This document shows positions 17,441 to 26,044 of a stretch of DNA of 64,000 bases, one piece after another. The notes below the pieces were generated by a model that made no database searches, had not been told where the DNA came from, and saw only the letters and a list, made by a program, of their open reading frames with translations. The stretch's first letter is position 1; every line of letters begins with the position of its first letter. The DNA lies in assembly GCA_902774145.1 (NCBI GenBank), contig CACYHC010000015.1, positions 24,536 through 88,535 of the forward strand, written 5' to 3'. Both the position numbers and the translations under genes were made by a program. This stretch comes from an uncultured Bacteroidia bacterium (GTDB lineage: Bacteria; Bacteroidota; Bacteroidia; Bacteroidales; UBA932).

Positions 17441-19212
17441 TGTTGCACGCTATGGAAAATTTGATTACCCTTACCATTGATAACAGGCCCGTTAGCGTGC
17501 CCAAAGGTACGAACCTCCTGGATGCGGCCGCTTCTATCAGTATTGACATTCCCGCCCTCTGCCACATGGACCTCAAGGGCACCTGCGTCAAGAACGCGCC
17601 GGCGTCCTGCCGTCTTTGTGTCGTCGAGGTGGAAGGCCGCCGCAACCTGGCGCCTGCCTGTGCGACGATGGTCGCCGAGGGAATGGTCGTCCACACCAAT
17701 ACGGCGCGCGTCATCCGCGCCCGGAAAACTGTTGCGGAGCTCATTCTTTCCGACCATCCCAACGACTGTCTGACCTGCCCCAAATGCAGCGACTGCGAAC
17801 TTCAGCGGCTCGTCAAGCGCTTCAATATCCGCAAGATGACCTACGAGGGAGCCCAGTCCGAACGCAAACACGAGCAGACCGCCGCCATCACCCGCAATAT
17901 GGACAAGTGCATCCTTTGCCGCCGATGCGAAACGGTGTGCAACCAGGTGCAGACCGTCGGGGTGCTGGGGGCCGTCCGTCGCGGTTTCGACTCCACCATC
18001 GCGCCGACCTTCGACCGGATGTTCAAGGATACCGACTGTACCTACTGCGGCCAGTGCGTCGCCGTCTGTCCGACCGGTGCCCTGATGGAGCGGGACAACA
18101 CCGACCGTCTGCTCGACGACCTTTACGATCCCGAAAAGATTGTCATCGCCCAGCCTGCACCGGCCGTCCGCGTGGCGCTCGGCGAGGAGTTCGGCTACGA
18201 GCCCGGCACCATCGTGACCGGCAAACTGGCCACGTCGCTGCGCTATCTCGGCTTCAATTATGTGTTTGACACCGATTTCGGCGCGGACCTGACGATTATG
18301 GAAGAAGGCGCGGAAATCCTGCACCGTCTCAGGGCATACCTCGGCGGGGACAAGAGCGTCAAACTGCCGATTATGACCTCCTGCTGTCCTGCTTGGGTCA
18401 ATTTCTTTGAGCACAACTATCCGGACCTGCTGGAGTATCCCTCTACGGCGAAGTCTCCTGCGCAGATGTTCGGCGCCATCGCCAAGACCTACTGGGCGGA
18501 AAAGATGGGCATCCCGCGCGAGAAACTCGTCGTCGTGTCCATTATGCCCTGCCTGGCAAAGAAGTACGAGTGCGGCCGCGAGGAATTCTCCGTGAACGGC
18601 AACCCGGACGTGGATTATTCCCTGTCCACCCGCGAACTCGCGCATTTGCTCAAGCGCGCCAACATCGACTTCCGGACCCTTCCGGACAGCGATTTCGACA
18701 AGCCGATGGGCGAATCCTCCGGTGCTGCGGCCATCTTCGGCGCGACCGGCGGCGTGATGGAAGCGGCCCTGCGTACCGTCTATGAGGTGTACACCGGCCA
18801 GACGCTTCCGCGCATCGAATTCCGCGACGTCCGCGGCCTGGAAGGCATCAAGGAAGCCACTATCGACCTGAACGGTTTCGACCTCAAGGTCTGCGTGGCC
18901 CACACCCTCGGCAACGCCCGCATCCTGATGGACAAACTCAGGGCAGGGGAGTTGAATTACCACGTGGTGGAAGTGATGGCCTGTCCCGGCGGCTGCATCG
19001 GCGGTGCCGGACAGCCTTACCACCACGGCAACGTGGAGATTCTCAAGGCGCGTACCCGCGCGATCTATCGGGAGGATGAGGGCAAACCCGTCCGCAAGAG
19101 CCACGGCAACCCCGACATCCAGGAACTTTACAAAGTCTTCCTCGGCGAGCCGCTGGGCGAGCGCTCTGAAAAACTTCTCCATACCCATTATTTCAACAAA
19201 TCGTCCAAGTAG
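17440..19212 (+). CDS. hydA: [FeFe] hydrogenase catalytic subunit
   Basis: The 590-aa enzyme reduces protons to H2 at the H-cluster. Domains in order are an N-terminal [2Fe-2S] ferredoxin-like domain (CHMDLKGTC...CRLCVVEVEG), a His/Cys cluster region (CLTCPKCSDCELQ), two [4Fe-4S] motifs (CILCRRCETVC, CTYCGQCVAVCP) and the H domain. The three H-cluster signatures are TSCCPAW near 315, MPCLAKKYE near 369 and MACPGGCIGGAGQP near 512. The ATG at 17440 overlaps the hydB stop; the ATG at 17452 (MENLITLTI) is an equally good start. It is the middle gene of a hydB-hydA-hydC operon and probably disposes of reductant from fermentation. Confidence 0.96.
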   Translation: MLHAMENLITLTIDNRPVSVPKGTNLLDAAASISIDIPALCHMDLKGTCVKNAPASCRLCVVEVEGRRNLAPACATMVAEGMVVHTNTARVIRARKTVAELILSDHPNDCLTCPKCSDCELQRLVKRFNIRKMTYEGAQSERKHEQTAAITRNMDKCILCRRCETVCNQVQTVGVLGAVRRGFDSTIAPTFDRMFKDTDCTYCGQCVAVCPTGALMERDNTDRLLDDLYDPEKIVIAQPAPAVRVALGEEFGYEPGTIVTGKLATSLRYLGFNYVFDTDFGADLTIMEEGAEILHRLRAYLGGDKSVKLPIMTSCCPAWVNFFEHNYPDLLEYPSTAKSPAQMFGAIAKTYWAEKMGIPREKLVVVSIMPCLAKKYECGREEFSVNGNPDVDYSLSTRELAHLLKRANIDFRTLPDSDFDKPMGESSGAAAIFGATGGVMEAALRTVYEVYTGQTLPRIEFRDVRGLEGIKEATIDLNGFDLKVCVAHTLGNARILMDKLRAGELNYHVVEVMACPGGCIGGAGQPYHHGNVEILKARTRAIYREDEGKPVRKSHGNPDIQELYKVFLGEPLGERSEKLLHTHYFNKSSK

Positions 19213-19214
19213 TT

Positions 19215-19679
19215 ATGAAAGTGTCTTGTGAGGCCCTCCGTCAGGTTGAGGCCATTTGCGAAAAGTTCAATAATGATCCCGGAGAACTGATTACCATTCT
19301 CCACGAAACCCAGAACACCCTCGGTTATCTCCCCGAAGAGGTGCAGGCGGTGATTGCGCGCTGCCTGGGCATTCCCGCCCAGAAGGTGTATGGCGTGGTG
19401 ACCTTCTATTCCTTCTTCTCGATGGTGCCGAAGGGGAAATATCCCGTTTCGGTCTGTTTGGGAACGGCCTGCTATGTCCGCGGCTCGGACAAAGTGCTGG
19501 AAGAGTTCAAGCGTGTGCTCGGCATCGAGGTCGGCGAGGCGACCCCGGACGGCAAGTTCTCGCTGGACTGCCTGCGCTGCGTGGGCGCCTGCGGCCTGGC
19601 GCCGGTGGCCACCATCGGCGAGAGGGTGTACGGAAGGCTCAATCCCTCCGATATCAAGAAGATTATCGACGAATACTAG
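19215..19679 (+). CDS. hydC: [FeFe] hydrogenase NuoE-like [2Fe-2S] subunit
   Basis: The 154-aa thioredoxin-like ferredoxin subunit completes the HydABC complex. The four cluster cysteines are in CLGTACYVRG and CLRCVGACGLAP, the usual NuoE pattern. The helical N-terminus (ELITILHETQNTLGYLPEEV) is typical. It follows hydA after two bases. Its 3' end overlaps the convergent hydF by 17 bp, placing structural and maturation genes tail to tail. Confidence 0.95.
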   Translation: MKVSCEALRQVEAICEKFNNDPGELITILHETQNTLGYLPEEVQAVIARCLGIPAQKVYGVVTFYSFFSMVPKGKYPVSVCLGTACYVRGSDKVLEEFKRVLGIEVGEATPDGKFSLDCLRCVGACGLAPVATIGERVYGRLNPSDIKKIIDEY

Positions 19680-20739
19680 GGATAGAAACTCGTCCGAGAA
19701 TACCCTGTAAGGCCGCAATCGCGAGCCCATAATTGGTGATAGGCACTCCCGCGCGGAGTGCCTTTTCCGTTCTTGCGCGAACCAGCGCGCTGCCGGCTAC
19801 ACAGGCGCCGCAGTGGATGATGAGGTCATAGCCGCCGAGGTCTTCGGGAAAATCGTTTCCCGCGGCAATCTCCACTTGTAAGTCCGGCACGTTCCTGCGG
19901 AGAAGCGCCGGAATTTTTTCCCGGCCGATGTCCTCCGTATTGGGTACGTGGGTGCAGGCCTCCGCGATGAGGATGCGCGCCCCCGGTTGCAGGCCGTCAA
20001 TGGCCCTGGCGCCTTCCAGAAACACCTGGATATCGCCTTTGGAAGCAGCCAGGAGGATGGAAAAGGAGGTGAGGGGACAGTCCGCCGGGATGGCGGCAGC
20101 CACCTGCCGGAATACCTGGGAATCGGTGATGACGAGGTCCGGCCTGCGGAGCATTGCCCCTTGAACCGATGCCGGCGTGCAGCAGACCGGGATGCAGCCC
20201 CGGTCCAGCAATTCCCGAATCAACTGCACCTGGGGGAGGATGAGTCGCCCTTTGGGCGCCTCGCTGTCCTGCGGCATCACCAGTACAACCGTATCTCCCG
20301 GACGCACGAGGTCGCCGGTGAGGTAGCGCTGCGCCTCTGCGGGAAGGGCTTCCCGGATGCGTTTCAGCAGGATTTCCCGTTCGGGCAGGGAATGCCGCTC
20401 CAGCGTCACGACCGGAATTCCGGCGTCCTTGAGCCGCGCTTCCCATTTCACATCTTCCGGATGGGCGGAAAGCAGCAGCAGGGCGACATCCGTACTTTCC
20501 ACGACGCCGCGCGTCAGTCGTTCCCGCTCGGCGCCCAGGGCACCTTCATCCCCGTATCCGGCAGTGTCCACCAGTACGCAGGCGCCGATATCCGGCAGTT
20601 CAATGAACTTGCGTACCGGGTCCGTGGTCGTGCCCGGCTTGTCGCTGACCAGGGCGACCTGCTGTCCGCACAAGGTGTTGACCAGCGTGGATTTTCCGCT
20701 GTTCGTCGCCCCGAAAACGCTGATTTGGATTCGTTCCAT
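19663..20739 (-). CDS. hydF: [FeFe] hydrogenase maturation GTPase HydF
   Basis: The 358-aa scaffold protein carries the [2Fe] subcluster precursor and delivers it to apo-HydA. The GTPase domain has the P-loop GATNSGKST (residues 10-18), switch segment DKPGTTTDP and DTAGYGDEGA. The C-terminal [4Fe-4S] ligands follow the HydF pattern CxH (CTHVP) then ~44 residues then HCxxC (HCGACV). It lies two bases downstream of hydG in the same operon. Confidence 0.95.
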   Translation of the reverse strand: MERIQISVFGATNSGKSTLVNTLCGQQVALVSDKPGTTTDPVRKFIELPDIGACVLVDTAGYGDEGALGAERERLTRGVVESTDVALLLLSAHPEDVKWEARLKDAGIPVVTLERHSLPEREILLKRIREALPAEAQRYLTGDLVRPGDTVVLVMPQDSEAPKGRLILPQVQLIRELLDRGCIPVCCTPASVQGAMLRRPDLVITDSQVFRQVAAAIPADCPLTSFSILLAASKGDIQVFLEGARAIDGLQPGARILIAEACTHVPNTEDIGREKIPALLRRNVPDLQVEIAAGNDFPEDLGGYDLIIHCGACVAGSALVRARTEKALRAGVPITNYGLAIAALQGILGRVSIPSIRR

Positions 20740-20741
20740 CG

Positions 20742-22157
20742 CTAAAAGCGGAAGTCCCGTTCACCGGCGGCGATGCGGGAGAGCCGCTCCAGGGTCACTT
20801 CACGCACACGGCCCTCGGGAATGTCGCCCAGGGACCGGGCAATCAGGCGTTCACCGGCTTCCCGTGTCTGCTCCGATGCATAGTCCATCAGGTATTCCTT
20901 CAGGGTCATCAGGGCGTTCGGTGTGCAGCAGAGGCTGATTTTTCCGCTCTTGCAGAGGCTCATGAACCGGTCGCCCGTCCGTCCTTCCCGGTAACAGGCC
21001 GTGCAGAAACTGGGAATATGGTCGTTTTCCAGCAGCCAGCGGACCACTTCGTCCAGGGAACGGGTGTCGGAAACGTCGAACTGGGCGGTCTCGTCGTGCC
21101 GTTCAGCTGTGGTGTAGCCACCTACGCTGGTACGTGAACCGCCGCTGATCTGGGAAATGCCGCAGTGCAGCAGTTGTTCCCGCATCCGGGCGGATTCGCG
21201 CGTGGAAATGATCATTCCGGTGTAGGGGACGGCCACGCGGAGCACAGCCACCAGTTTGCGGAAAATTTCATCCGGCAGGGCATCCTTGAAATCTTCGACG
21301 GAGATGTCGTCGGCGGGGCAGATGCGCGGGACGCTGATGGTGTGCGGCCCTACGCCGAAGCGGGCTTCCAGATGCTCTGCGTGCATCAGCAGGGCGGTCA
21401 GTTCGTATTTGTAGCCGGACAGGCCGAAGAGTACGCCCACCCCGACATCGTCGCAGCCGCCTTCCTGTGCGCGGTCCATCGCTTCCGTATGCCAGGCATA
21501 ATTGCTCTTGGGTCCGGTCGGATGAAGCCGTTCGTACTGTTCCTTGTTGTAGGTCTCCTGGAAGAGGATATAGGTGCCGATGCCGGCCGCCTTGAGTTTC
21601 CGATAGGACTCGACATCCGTCGCGGCGATATTGACGTTGACCCGCCGGATGGAATTGCCGCCTTCCCGCACGGAATAGATGGTCCGGATGGAATCCAGGA
21701 TGTATTCGAGCGGGTTGCGGACCGGATCCTCGCCGGCTTCCACGGCCAGACGCTTGTGCCCCATGCGAATCAGCGCCTGCACCTCGCCGGCAATTTCCTC
21801 CTGGGAAAGTTTCCGCCGGGGAATGGTCCGGTTCTTGGCGTGGTAGGGGCAATAGACGCAGCCGTTGATGCAATAATTGGACAGATACAACGGCGCAAAA
21901 AGCACGATGCGGTTGCCGTAGAAGCGGTGTTTGATTTCTTCGGCGAGCGCGAACACCTTCTGCTCCACCGCAGGGTCGCTGCATTCCATCAGCACGGCCG
22001 CTTCGCGGTGGCTGAGGCCTTTGCAGCGGGCGGCTTTTTCCAGAATTTCCTTGATGCGGGAAGCATTCCCGCTCTGCAGGTGCGCTTCCTCGAGCGTCTC
22101 CAGCACTTCTTCGTGGCAGATGAATTCTTCTGCCTTATGGGATAAAGGATTGTACAT
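20742..22157 (-). CDS. hydG: [FeFe] hydrogenase maturase HydG (radical SAM tyrosine lyase)
   Basis: The 471-aa radical SAM enzyme splits tyrosine to give the CO and CN- ligands of the H-cluster. The SAM cluster motif CX3CX2C is seen in NYCINGCVYCPY. The C-terminal auxiliary cluster motif CX2CX22C is seen from FCTACYREG to SLCC. The sequence matches HydG over its full usual length. It starts 17 bp downstream of the lyase-CobW fusion gene, so hydG-hydF may now be expressed from promoters inside or upstream of that gene. The third maturase, hydE, is not in the window. Confidence 0.95.
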   Translation of the reverse strand: MYNPLSHKAEEFICHEEVLETLEEAHLQSGNASRIKEILEKAARCKGLSHREAAVLMECSDPAVEQKVFALAEEIKHRFYGNRIVLFAPLYLSNYCINGCVYCPYHAKNRTIPRRKLSQEEIAGEVQALIRMGHKRLAVEAGEDPVRNPLEYILDSIRTIYSVREGGNSIRRVNVNIAATDVESYRKLKAAGIGTYILFQETYNKEQYERLHPTGPKSNYAWHTEAMDRAQEGGCDDVGVGVLFGLSGYKYELTALLMHAEHLEARFGVGPHTISVPRICPADDISVEDFKDALPDEIFRKLVAVLRVAVPYTGMIISTRESARMREQLLHCGISQISGGSRTSVGGYTTAERHDETAQFDVSDTRSLDEVVRWLLENDHIPSFCTACYREGRTGDRFMSLCKSGKISLCCTPNALMTLKEYLMDYASEQTREAGERLIARSLGDIPEGRVREVTLERLSRIAAGERDFRF

Positions 22158-22174
22158 TTGGTTTTCCTATGTCT

Positions 22175-24187
22175 TCAGCGCCTGAATTCCGTCAGGCAGC
22201 GGTCCAGGACCGCGTCGATTGCCGCCGTATCCAGATGCTGTCCGATAAAGACGATTTTCTGCATCCGGTCCCCATAAACGGGATCCCAGTCCCGGCGGAG
22301 CTGGGCGTCGCGCTCCAGCTGGTCCGACAGTTCGTCGGCGGGCATCATCGCATACCAGAGCCCCGCTTCGCGGACGTGCTTCTGGCGGCCCGCCTGCTCG
22401 AAAAGCCAGCACTTGCCGGGTTCGTCGGCGAACCAGCAGAGACCCTTTGCGCGGATGATGCCGGCCGGCCACTTGCGGAAGACCGCATCGTCGAAAAGGC
22501 CGAAATCAAAGGGTTCCCGGCGCGTATAGACATAGGTCTGAATGCCGTATTCGAGCGCTTCGCCCTCCGGTTCTTCCTCCTCTTCTTCGCCTTCGATGGC
22601 CGCAATCCACGCGGCGGATGTCGCGACGGCGTCGAAATCGAACATTCCCGTATAGATAATTTCGTCGAGGTCGATATCCCCGTAATTGCATTCCAGGATT
22701 TTCGCACCGGGATTGATGCCGTGCACAATCGCGCGCAGCCGGCCCAGTTCTTCCGGCGACACCTCCGCCGCCTTGTTGAGCAGCACGATGTTGCAGAACT
22801 CCACCTGCTCGATGAGGAGCCTTTCCAGGTCGTCTTCATCCAGGTCCGGCCGGTTCAGGGCTTCTCCTGCGCCGAATTCGTCGCGCATACGCAGCGCGTC
22901 CACCACTGTCACGATGCAGTCCAGGTAAGGCATGTCGCCCATAACATACTGATCGGCGAAAGAGGGGAGCGTGCTGATTGTCTGCGCAATCGGGGCGGGC
23001 TCGCAAATGCCGCTCGCTTCGATGACGATATAGTCGAATTTCCGCATCGTCGTCAGCTCGGCGATCTGGGCAATTAAATCCGATTTGAGCGTGCAGCAGA
23101 TGCAGCCGTTCTGGAGGGCTACCAGCGAGCTGTCGATCTGGCTCGCGACGCCCCCTTTTTCGATGAGCGAAGCGTCGATGTTGACCGAGCCTATATCATT
23201 GACTATCACCGCAAACTTGATGCCTTTGCGGTTGGCGAGAATCCGATTGAGCAGGGTCGTTTTTCCGCTGCCCAGATAGCCGGTTAAAAAAAAATCGGCA
23301 AAACTTAACACTTCGTCGCGCAGCAGGTAGGAGAGGCTGCGGTCCGTCCCGAAATTGCGGTAAAGCCCCCACTTGGGCCGCATGCCGGTGGTGCCGGTGC
23401 GCCAGAGGGACAGGCCCTTCTCGTCGATGCTGACCAGCGTTTTCCCGTCGCTGATGCGGGTGATGAGCAGCTTGTAACTGCCGTTGTCGTCGAAGGTGAC
23501 GGTCTCCTCGACGCTGACCCATTGCCCGAGGAAGGCGCCCAGGTCGGTTTTGGCGAGGTACACGTTTCCGGAGCCCTGTTCGGTGGGCGGGACGAAGCGG
23601 ACCTGGAACTGCTGCTTGCCGTTGGAAAGGCTCACGCAGGTAAAGGTGACCGACGGCAGGGAGATGTCCGCCGTGCCTTCTTTGTTGTCGAGCCCCTTGA
23701 GCTGGTGGACGTGCGCGAATTTATTCGTGGTCTGCATCCCTTCCGGCAGACGGAATTTCCAGCTGAAATGCATCGTTTCTCCCTTCTGCGCCACCATGTC
23801 GGAGGGGGAGTGGGCGTCGGTCTTGATTTCATTGCGCTGACGGTCCCGTACGTTGGCCTTGCCGCGGTCGTCGTCATTGTCGATGTGCATGTAGAAATCG
23901 AATACAAATTTTCCCAGCGCCACGTCAAAGCGCTGGCGGATATGGCGGAACGGAGCCTGCGCGTGCGCTCCGGATTTGTCCGGAGTCTCATAATTATAGC
24001 CGCTGGCGGTAATCAGCGCGTAGGTGCCTTCGTCATTGCCGTCGGCGGCGAGCATCCCGGCGGGGACGGACGGGGAAGGGGGTGTGACGGGAACGGTACC
24101 TTGTCCGGCCGGCGTGCAGGAAATCAGTCCGCCGAAAAGAAGCGTCAGTATGGGGAACATATCGGTAAATATTTTATATATTTGCAT
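22175..24187 (-). CDS. Chimeric ORF: secreted jelly-roll lyase-like domain fused to a CobW/G3E GTPase
   Basis: One 670-aa frame joins two unlikely partners. The N-terminal part (to residue ~300) has a lipoprotein signal (LTLLFGGLISC) and a jelly-roll polysaccharide-lyase-like domain with RQRNEIKT, HVHQLKG and RPKWGLYRNFG. The rest is a cytoplasmic CobW-type metal-chaperone GTPase: LTGYLGSGKTTLLNRIL, the metal motif GCICC, DYIVIEASG and LNKAAE, then a CobW C-terminal domain. The join is at a run of nine T (minus strand) at 23286-23294, where the lyase loses its last few residues and CobW its own start. The ATG at 24187 is used because the promoter box (24211-24218) lies between it and the upstream codon at 24229. 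A functional single protein is doubtful. Confidence 0.8.
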   Translation of the reverse strand: MQIYKIFTDMFPILTLLFGGLISCTPAGQGTVPVTPPSPSVPAGMLAADGNDEGTYALITASGYNYETPDKSGAHAQAPFRHIRQRFDVALGKFVFDFYMHIDNDDDRGKANVRDRQRNEIKTDAHSPSDMVAQKGETMHFSWKFRLPEGMQTTNKFAHVHQLKGLDNKEGTADISLPSVTFTCVSLSNGKQQFQVRFVPPTEQGSGNVYLAKTDLGAFLGQWVSVEETVTFDDNGSYKLLITRISDGKTLVSIDEKGLSLWRTGTTGMRPKWGLYRNFGTDRSLSYLLRDEVLSFADFFLTGYLGSGKTTLLNRILANRKGIKFAVIVNDIGSVNIDASLIEKGGVASQIDSSLVALQNGCICCTLKSDLIAQIAELTTMRKFDYIVIEASGICEPAPIAQTISTLPSFADQYVMGDMPYLDCIVTVVDALRMRDEFGAGEALNRPDLDEDDLERLLIEQVEFCNIVLLNKAAEVSPEELGRLRAIVHGINPGAKILECNYGDIDLDEIIYTGMFDFDAVATSAAWIAAIEGEEEEEEPEGEALEYGIQTYVYTRREPFDFGLFDDAVFRKWPAGIIRAKGLCWFADEPGKCWLFEQAGRQKHVREAGLWYAMMPADELSDQLERDAQLRRDWDPVYGDRMQKIVFIGQHLDTAAIDAVLDRCLTEFRR
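23145..23289 (-). repeat. 145-bp direct repeat, left copy (inside cobW)
   Basis: This segment encodes the CobW P-loop region (LLTGYLGSGKTTLLNRIL to EKGGVA). It matches 45547-45691 at 142 of 145 positions in the same orientation, 22,402 bp away. The two copies bracket the alginate locus. Confidence 0.9.
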
Positions 24188-24218
24188 GGATGAAATTGGT
24201 CCACCAATCGCAAATATA
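24177..24218. promoter_or_regulatory. Face-to-face promoters with a shared TTGGT-N2-ACCAA operator
   Basis: TATATTTG on + (24177-24184) is the -7 box for the esterase, and CAAATATA (24211-24218) is the minus-strand -7 box for the lyase-CobW gene. Between them lies TTGGTCCACCAA (24196-24207), an inverted repeat matching the TGGT-Nx-ACCA sites bound by FadR-type GntR regulators and the two sites at susC (45286-45310). Binding there would block both start regions. Confidence 0.6.
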
Positions 24219-24242
24219 CTGATTTTCACATATTATCCCACC

Positions 24243-25229
24243 ATGAAAAGGATTTTTTTACTCGCCTTGTTGACGCTTGCAGCTGCGTTGCCGCTCGGCG
24301 CCCAGCAGGTAACCAACCGCTACGCCATGAAACTCATGCAGAATGAGGACGGCACTTATTCCCTGCTCAAGGAAAAGAATTACCGGATGATCGAGGGTCT
24401 GGACCTGGACGCCATCCCGGACCTCCTCACACCCTATACGCATCAGAACGACAGGCTTACGGGCAAATTATACAATAAGGTCGAAACCGAGGAAATCGTT
24501 TATAAGACGGAAAACGGCCGCGAACTGAAAATCGCCGTTGACAAGGCGCTCGACCCCGCCGGTCCCGCTCCGGTGATGTTTTTCTGCCACGGCGGCGGCT
24601 GGGCCCGCGGAAACTTTGACGCCAGCCGCTCTCTGTCGAAGTATCTCGCGCAGCAGCACGGCATTACCGGTGTGCGCATCGAATATTCCCTGGCCGGCCC
24701 CGAAGACGTGAATGTCAACGTTTCCCTGCAGGATGTGCTGGACGCGATGGCGTATGTGTCCGCCCATGCCGCTGAGCTGGGCGTTGACGTGAAGCGCATG
24801 GGGATGCTCGGGACATCGGCCGGCGGCCACCTGGGCGCCTGCGCGGCCATCAGGTTCCCCGATACGAAACTGTTCGTGGGCTACAGCGGCATTTATGACC
24901 TGACAGCGGCGGCCATCGTCCAGAAAACGAAGGACCCGGTGCGCATCGCCTATTTCTGTGACCGCGATCCCGACGTCCTGCGCGCCGTCTCTCCGCTGCT
25001 GATGCTGCCCAAGCGTACGTCCCTGAAGGCCCTTTTGGTCTGTGGAACCGCCGATATTACCGTAGAATGCAGCCAGAGCCGCGATTTCGCCGATGCGCTG
25101 AAGCGCCGCAAAGGCATCGCGGAACTGCTCTGCTATCCCAATTACGATCACAACCTTTCCTCCAAGACTTCCGACAAGATGGAGGAAATCTTCTTCAAGA
25201 CGGTCGATTATATCGTGGAAAATCTCTAA
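24243..25229 (+). CDS. Secreted alpha/beta-hydrolase, probable carbohydrate esterase
   Basis: The 328-aa protein has a cleavable signal peptide (FLLALLTLAAALPLGAQQ). Its hydrolase fold resembles hormone-sensitive-lipase and acetyl-esterase families: oxyanion motif FFCHGGGWARG near residue 117, nucleophile elbow GTSAGGH near 200, acid in TADITVE and histidine in YDHNLSSK. Because it shares a candidate operator with the alginate genes, it may remove O-acetyl groups from alginate; the substrate is not shown by the sequence. The ATG at 24243 begins the signal peptide; the longer frame to 24024 is antisense to the lyase gene. It overlaps the convergent GntR gene by 4 bp. Confidence 0.78.
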   Translation: MKRIFLLALLTLAAALPLGAQQVTNRYAMKLMQNEDGTYSLLKEKNYRMIEGLDLDAIPDLLTPYTHQNDRLTGKLYNKVETEEIVYKTENGRELKIAVDKALDPAGPAPVMFFCHGGGWARGNFDASRSLSKYLAQQHGITGVRIEYSLAGPEDVNVNVSLQDVLDAMAYVSAHAAELGVDVKRMGMLGTSAGGHLGACAAIRFPDTKLFVGYSGIYDLTAAAIVQKTKDPVRIAYFCDRDPDVLRAVSPLLMLPKRTSLKALLVCGTADITVECSQSRDFADALKRRKGIAELLCYPNYDHNLSSKTSDKMEEIFFKTVDYIVENL

Positions 25230-25942
25230 ATCCCGATTCTGGGAACGTCCGCCAACATTTTTTCGGCCAGGCGGGTAATGGCTTGAAAATGCTGCTCGAT
25301 GCACTGCCCGGCTGCATCCGCGTCCTGTGCGCGGATGCAGTCGAGCATTTTTTTATGCTCGAGGTAAATCTGCTGCGCGGGCATCGCGCAGGCGCTGTAA
25401 TGGCGGTAATATTTCAGCACTTCGGGCGTAATGGTCAGCAGCAGGGAGGCGATGACCGGATTGTGTGAGGCCTTGGCTATCGTGAGATGGAAGGCGAGGT
25501 CCTTTTCATCGCGCAGCGGCGTTTCCATATTGGCCTGGAAATCCGCAAGGGCGCGCTCAAGGCGCAGCAGGTCCTCTTCTGTACGCAGCGTGGCGCAGCG
25601 CCGGATGGCCTCCTTTTCAAGCAGGACGCGGACGCTGACCAGGGACCTGAAATCGAAGCTGCCCGCTTCCCGCATTTCCCGGATCTGGTTGCGCAATACG
25701 GAAGGGGAGTAGTCGGCGAGCACCGATCCGCTTTGCGGGTAGGTGTGCAGGATGCCGTAAAACTCCATCCGCTGCAGGGCAAGGCGCACGTTGGAACGGC
25801 TGACGCCGAGCATCTCGGCGAGTCTCCGTTCGGACGGGATGCGCTCTCCCGGAATCAGCCTTCCGGCATCCAGGAGAGTGATCATTCCGTCCAGAATGGC
25901 AGCAATATGGTCGTCTTGTTTATGCAGTACCGCTCTGTTCAT
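25226..25942 (-). CDS. GntR family regulator, FadR subfamily
   Basis: The 238-aa regulator has an N-terminal winged helix (IPSERRLAEMLGVSRSNVRLAL, residues ~34-55) and an all-helical FCD ligand domain. Metal-site histidines can be seen in AFHLTIAKASHNPV and IEQHFQAI. FadR-type GntR proteins often sense sugar acids, and related regulators control alginate genes in marine Bacteroidota. By position it is the likely controller of this locus, sensing an alginate breakdown product. A TATCTTTG promoter overlapped by a palindrome precedes it. Confidence 0.88.
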   Translation of the reverse strand: MNRAVLHKQDDHIAAILDGMITLLDAGRLIPGERIPSERRLAEMLGVSRSNVRLALQRMEFYGILHTYPQSGSVLADYSPSVLRNQIREMREAGSFDFRSLVSVRVLLEKEAIRRCATLRTEEDLLRLERALADFQANMETPLRDEKDLAFHLTIAKASHNPVIASLLLTITPEVLKYYRHYSACAMPAQQIYLEHKKMLDCIRAQDADAAGQCIEQHFQAITRLAEKMLADVPRIGI

Positions 25943-25945
25943 ATC

Positions 25946-25961
25946 TACTACAAAGATAGTA
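25946..25961 (-). promoter_or_regulatory. Promoter of the GntR gene overlapped by a TACTA-N6-TAGTA palindrome
   Basis: TATCTTTG on the minus strand (25951-25958) fits the -7 box. The arms TACTA (25946-25950) and TAGTA (25957-25961) enclose it. A regulator bound here would block the promoter. It does not match the TTGGT-N2-ACCAA sites, so it may be chance. The rest of the 102-bp gap to 26045 holds nothing recognisable. Confidence 0.4.
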
Positions 25962-26044
25962 AAATTTCTAAAAATCCTGCGGCGTTAGGGCGCATTTACC
26001 CGGATAGGGTTGCGCAGCAACAAGCGACCGTTGCCGCAGGATTT

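Noticed and set aside
15548-19188. Long antisense frames opposite hydB and hydA (629 and 583 aa)
   Set aside because: They mirror strongly conserved genes and arise from high third-position GC; they lack recognisable motifs.
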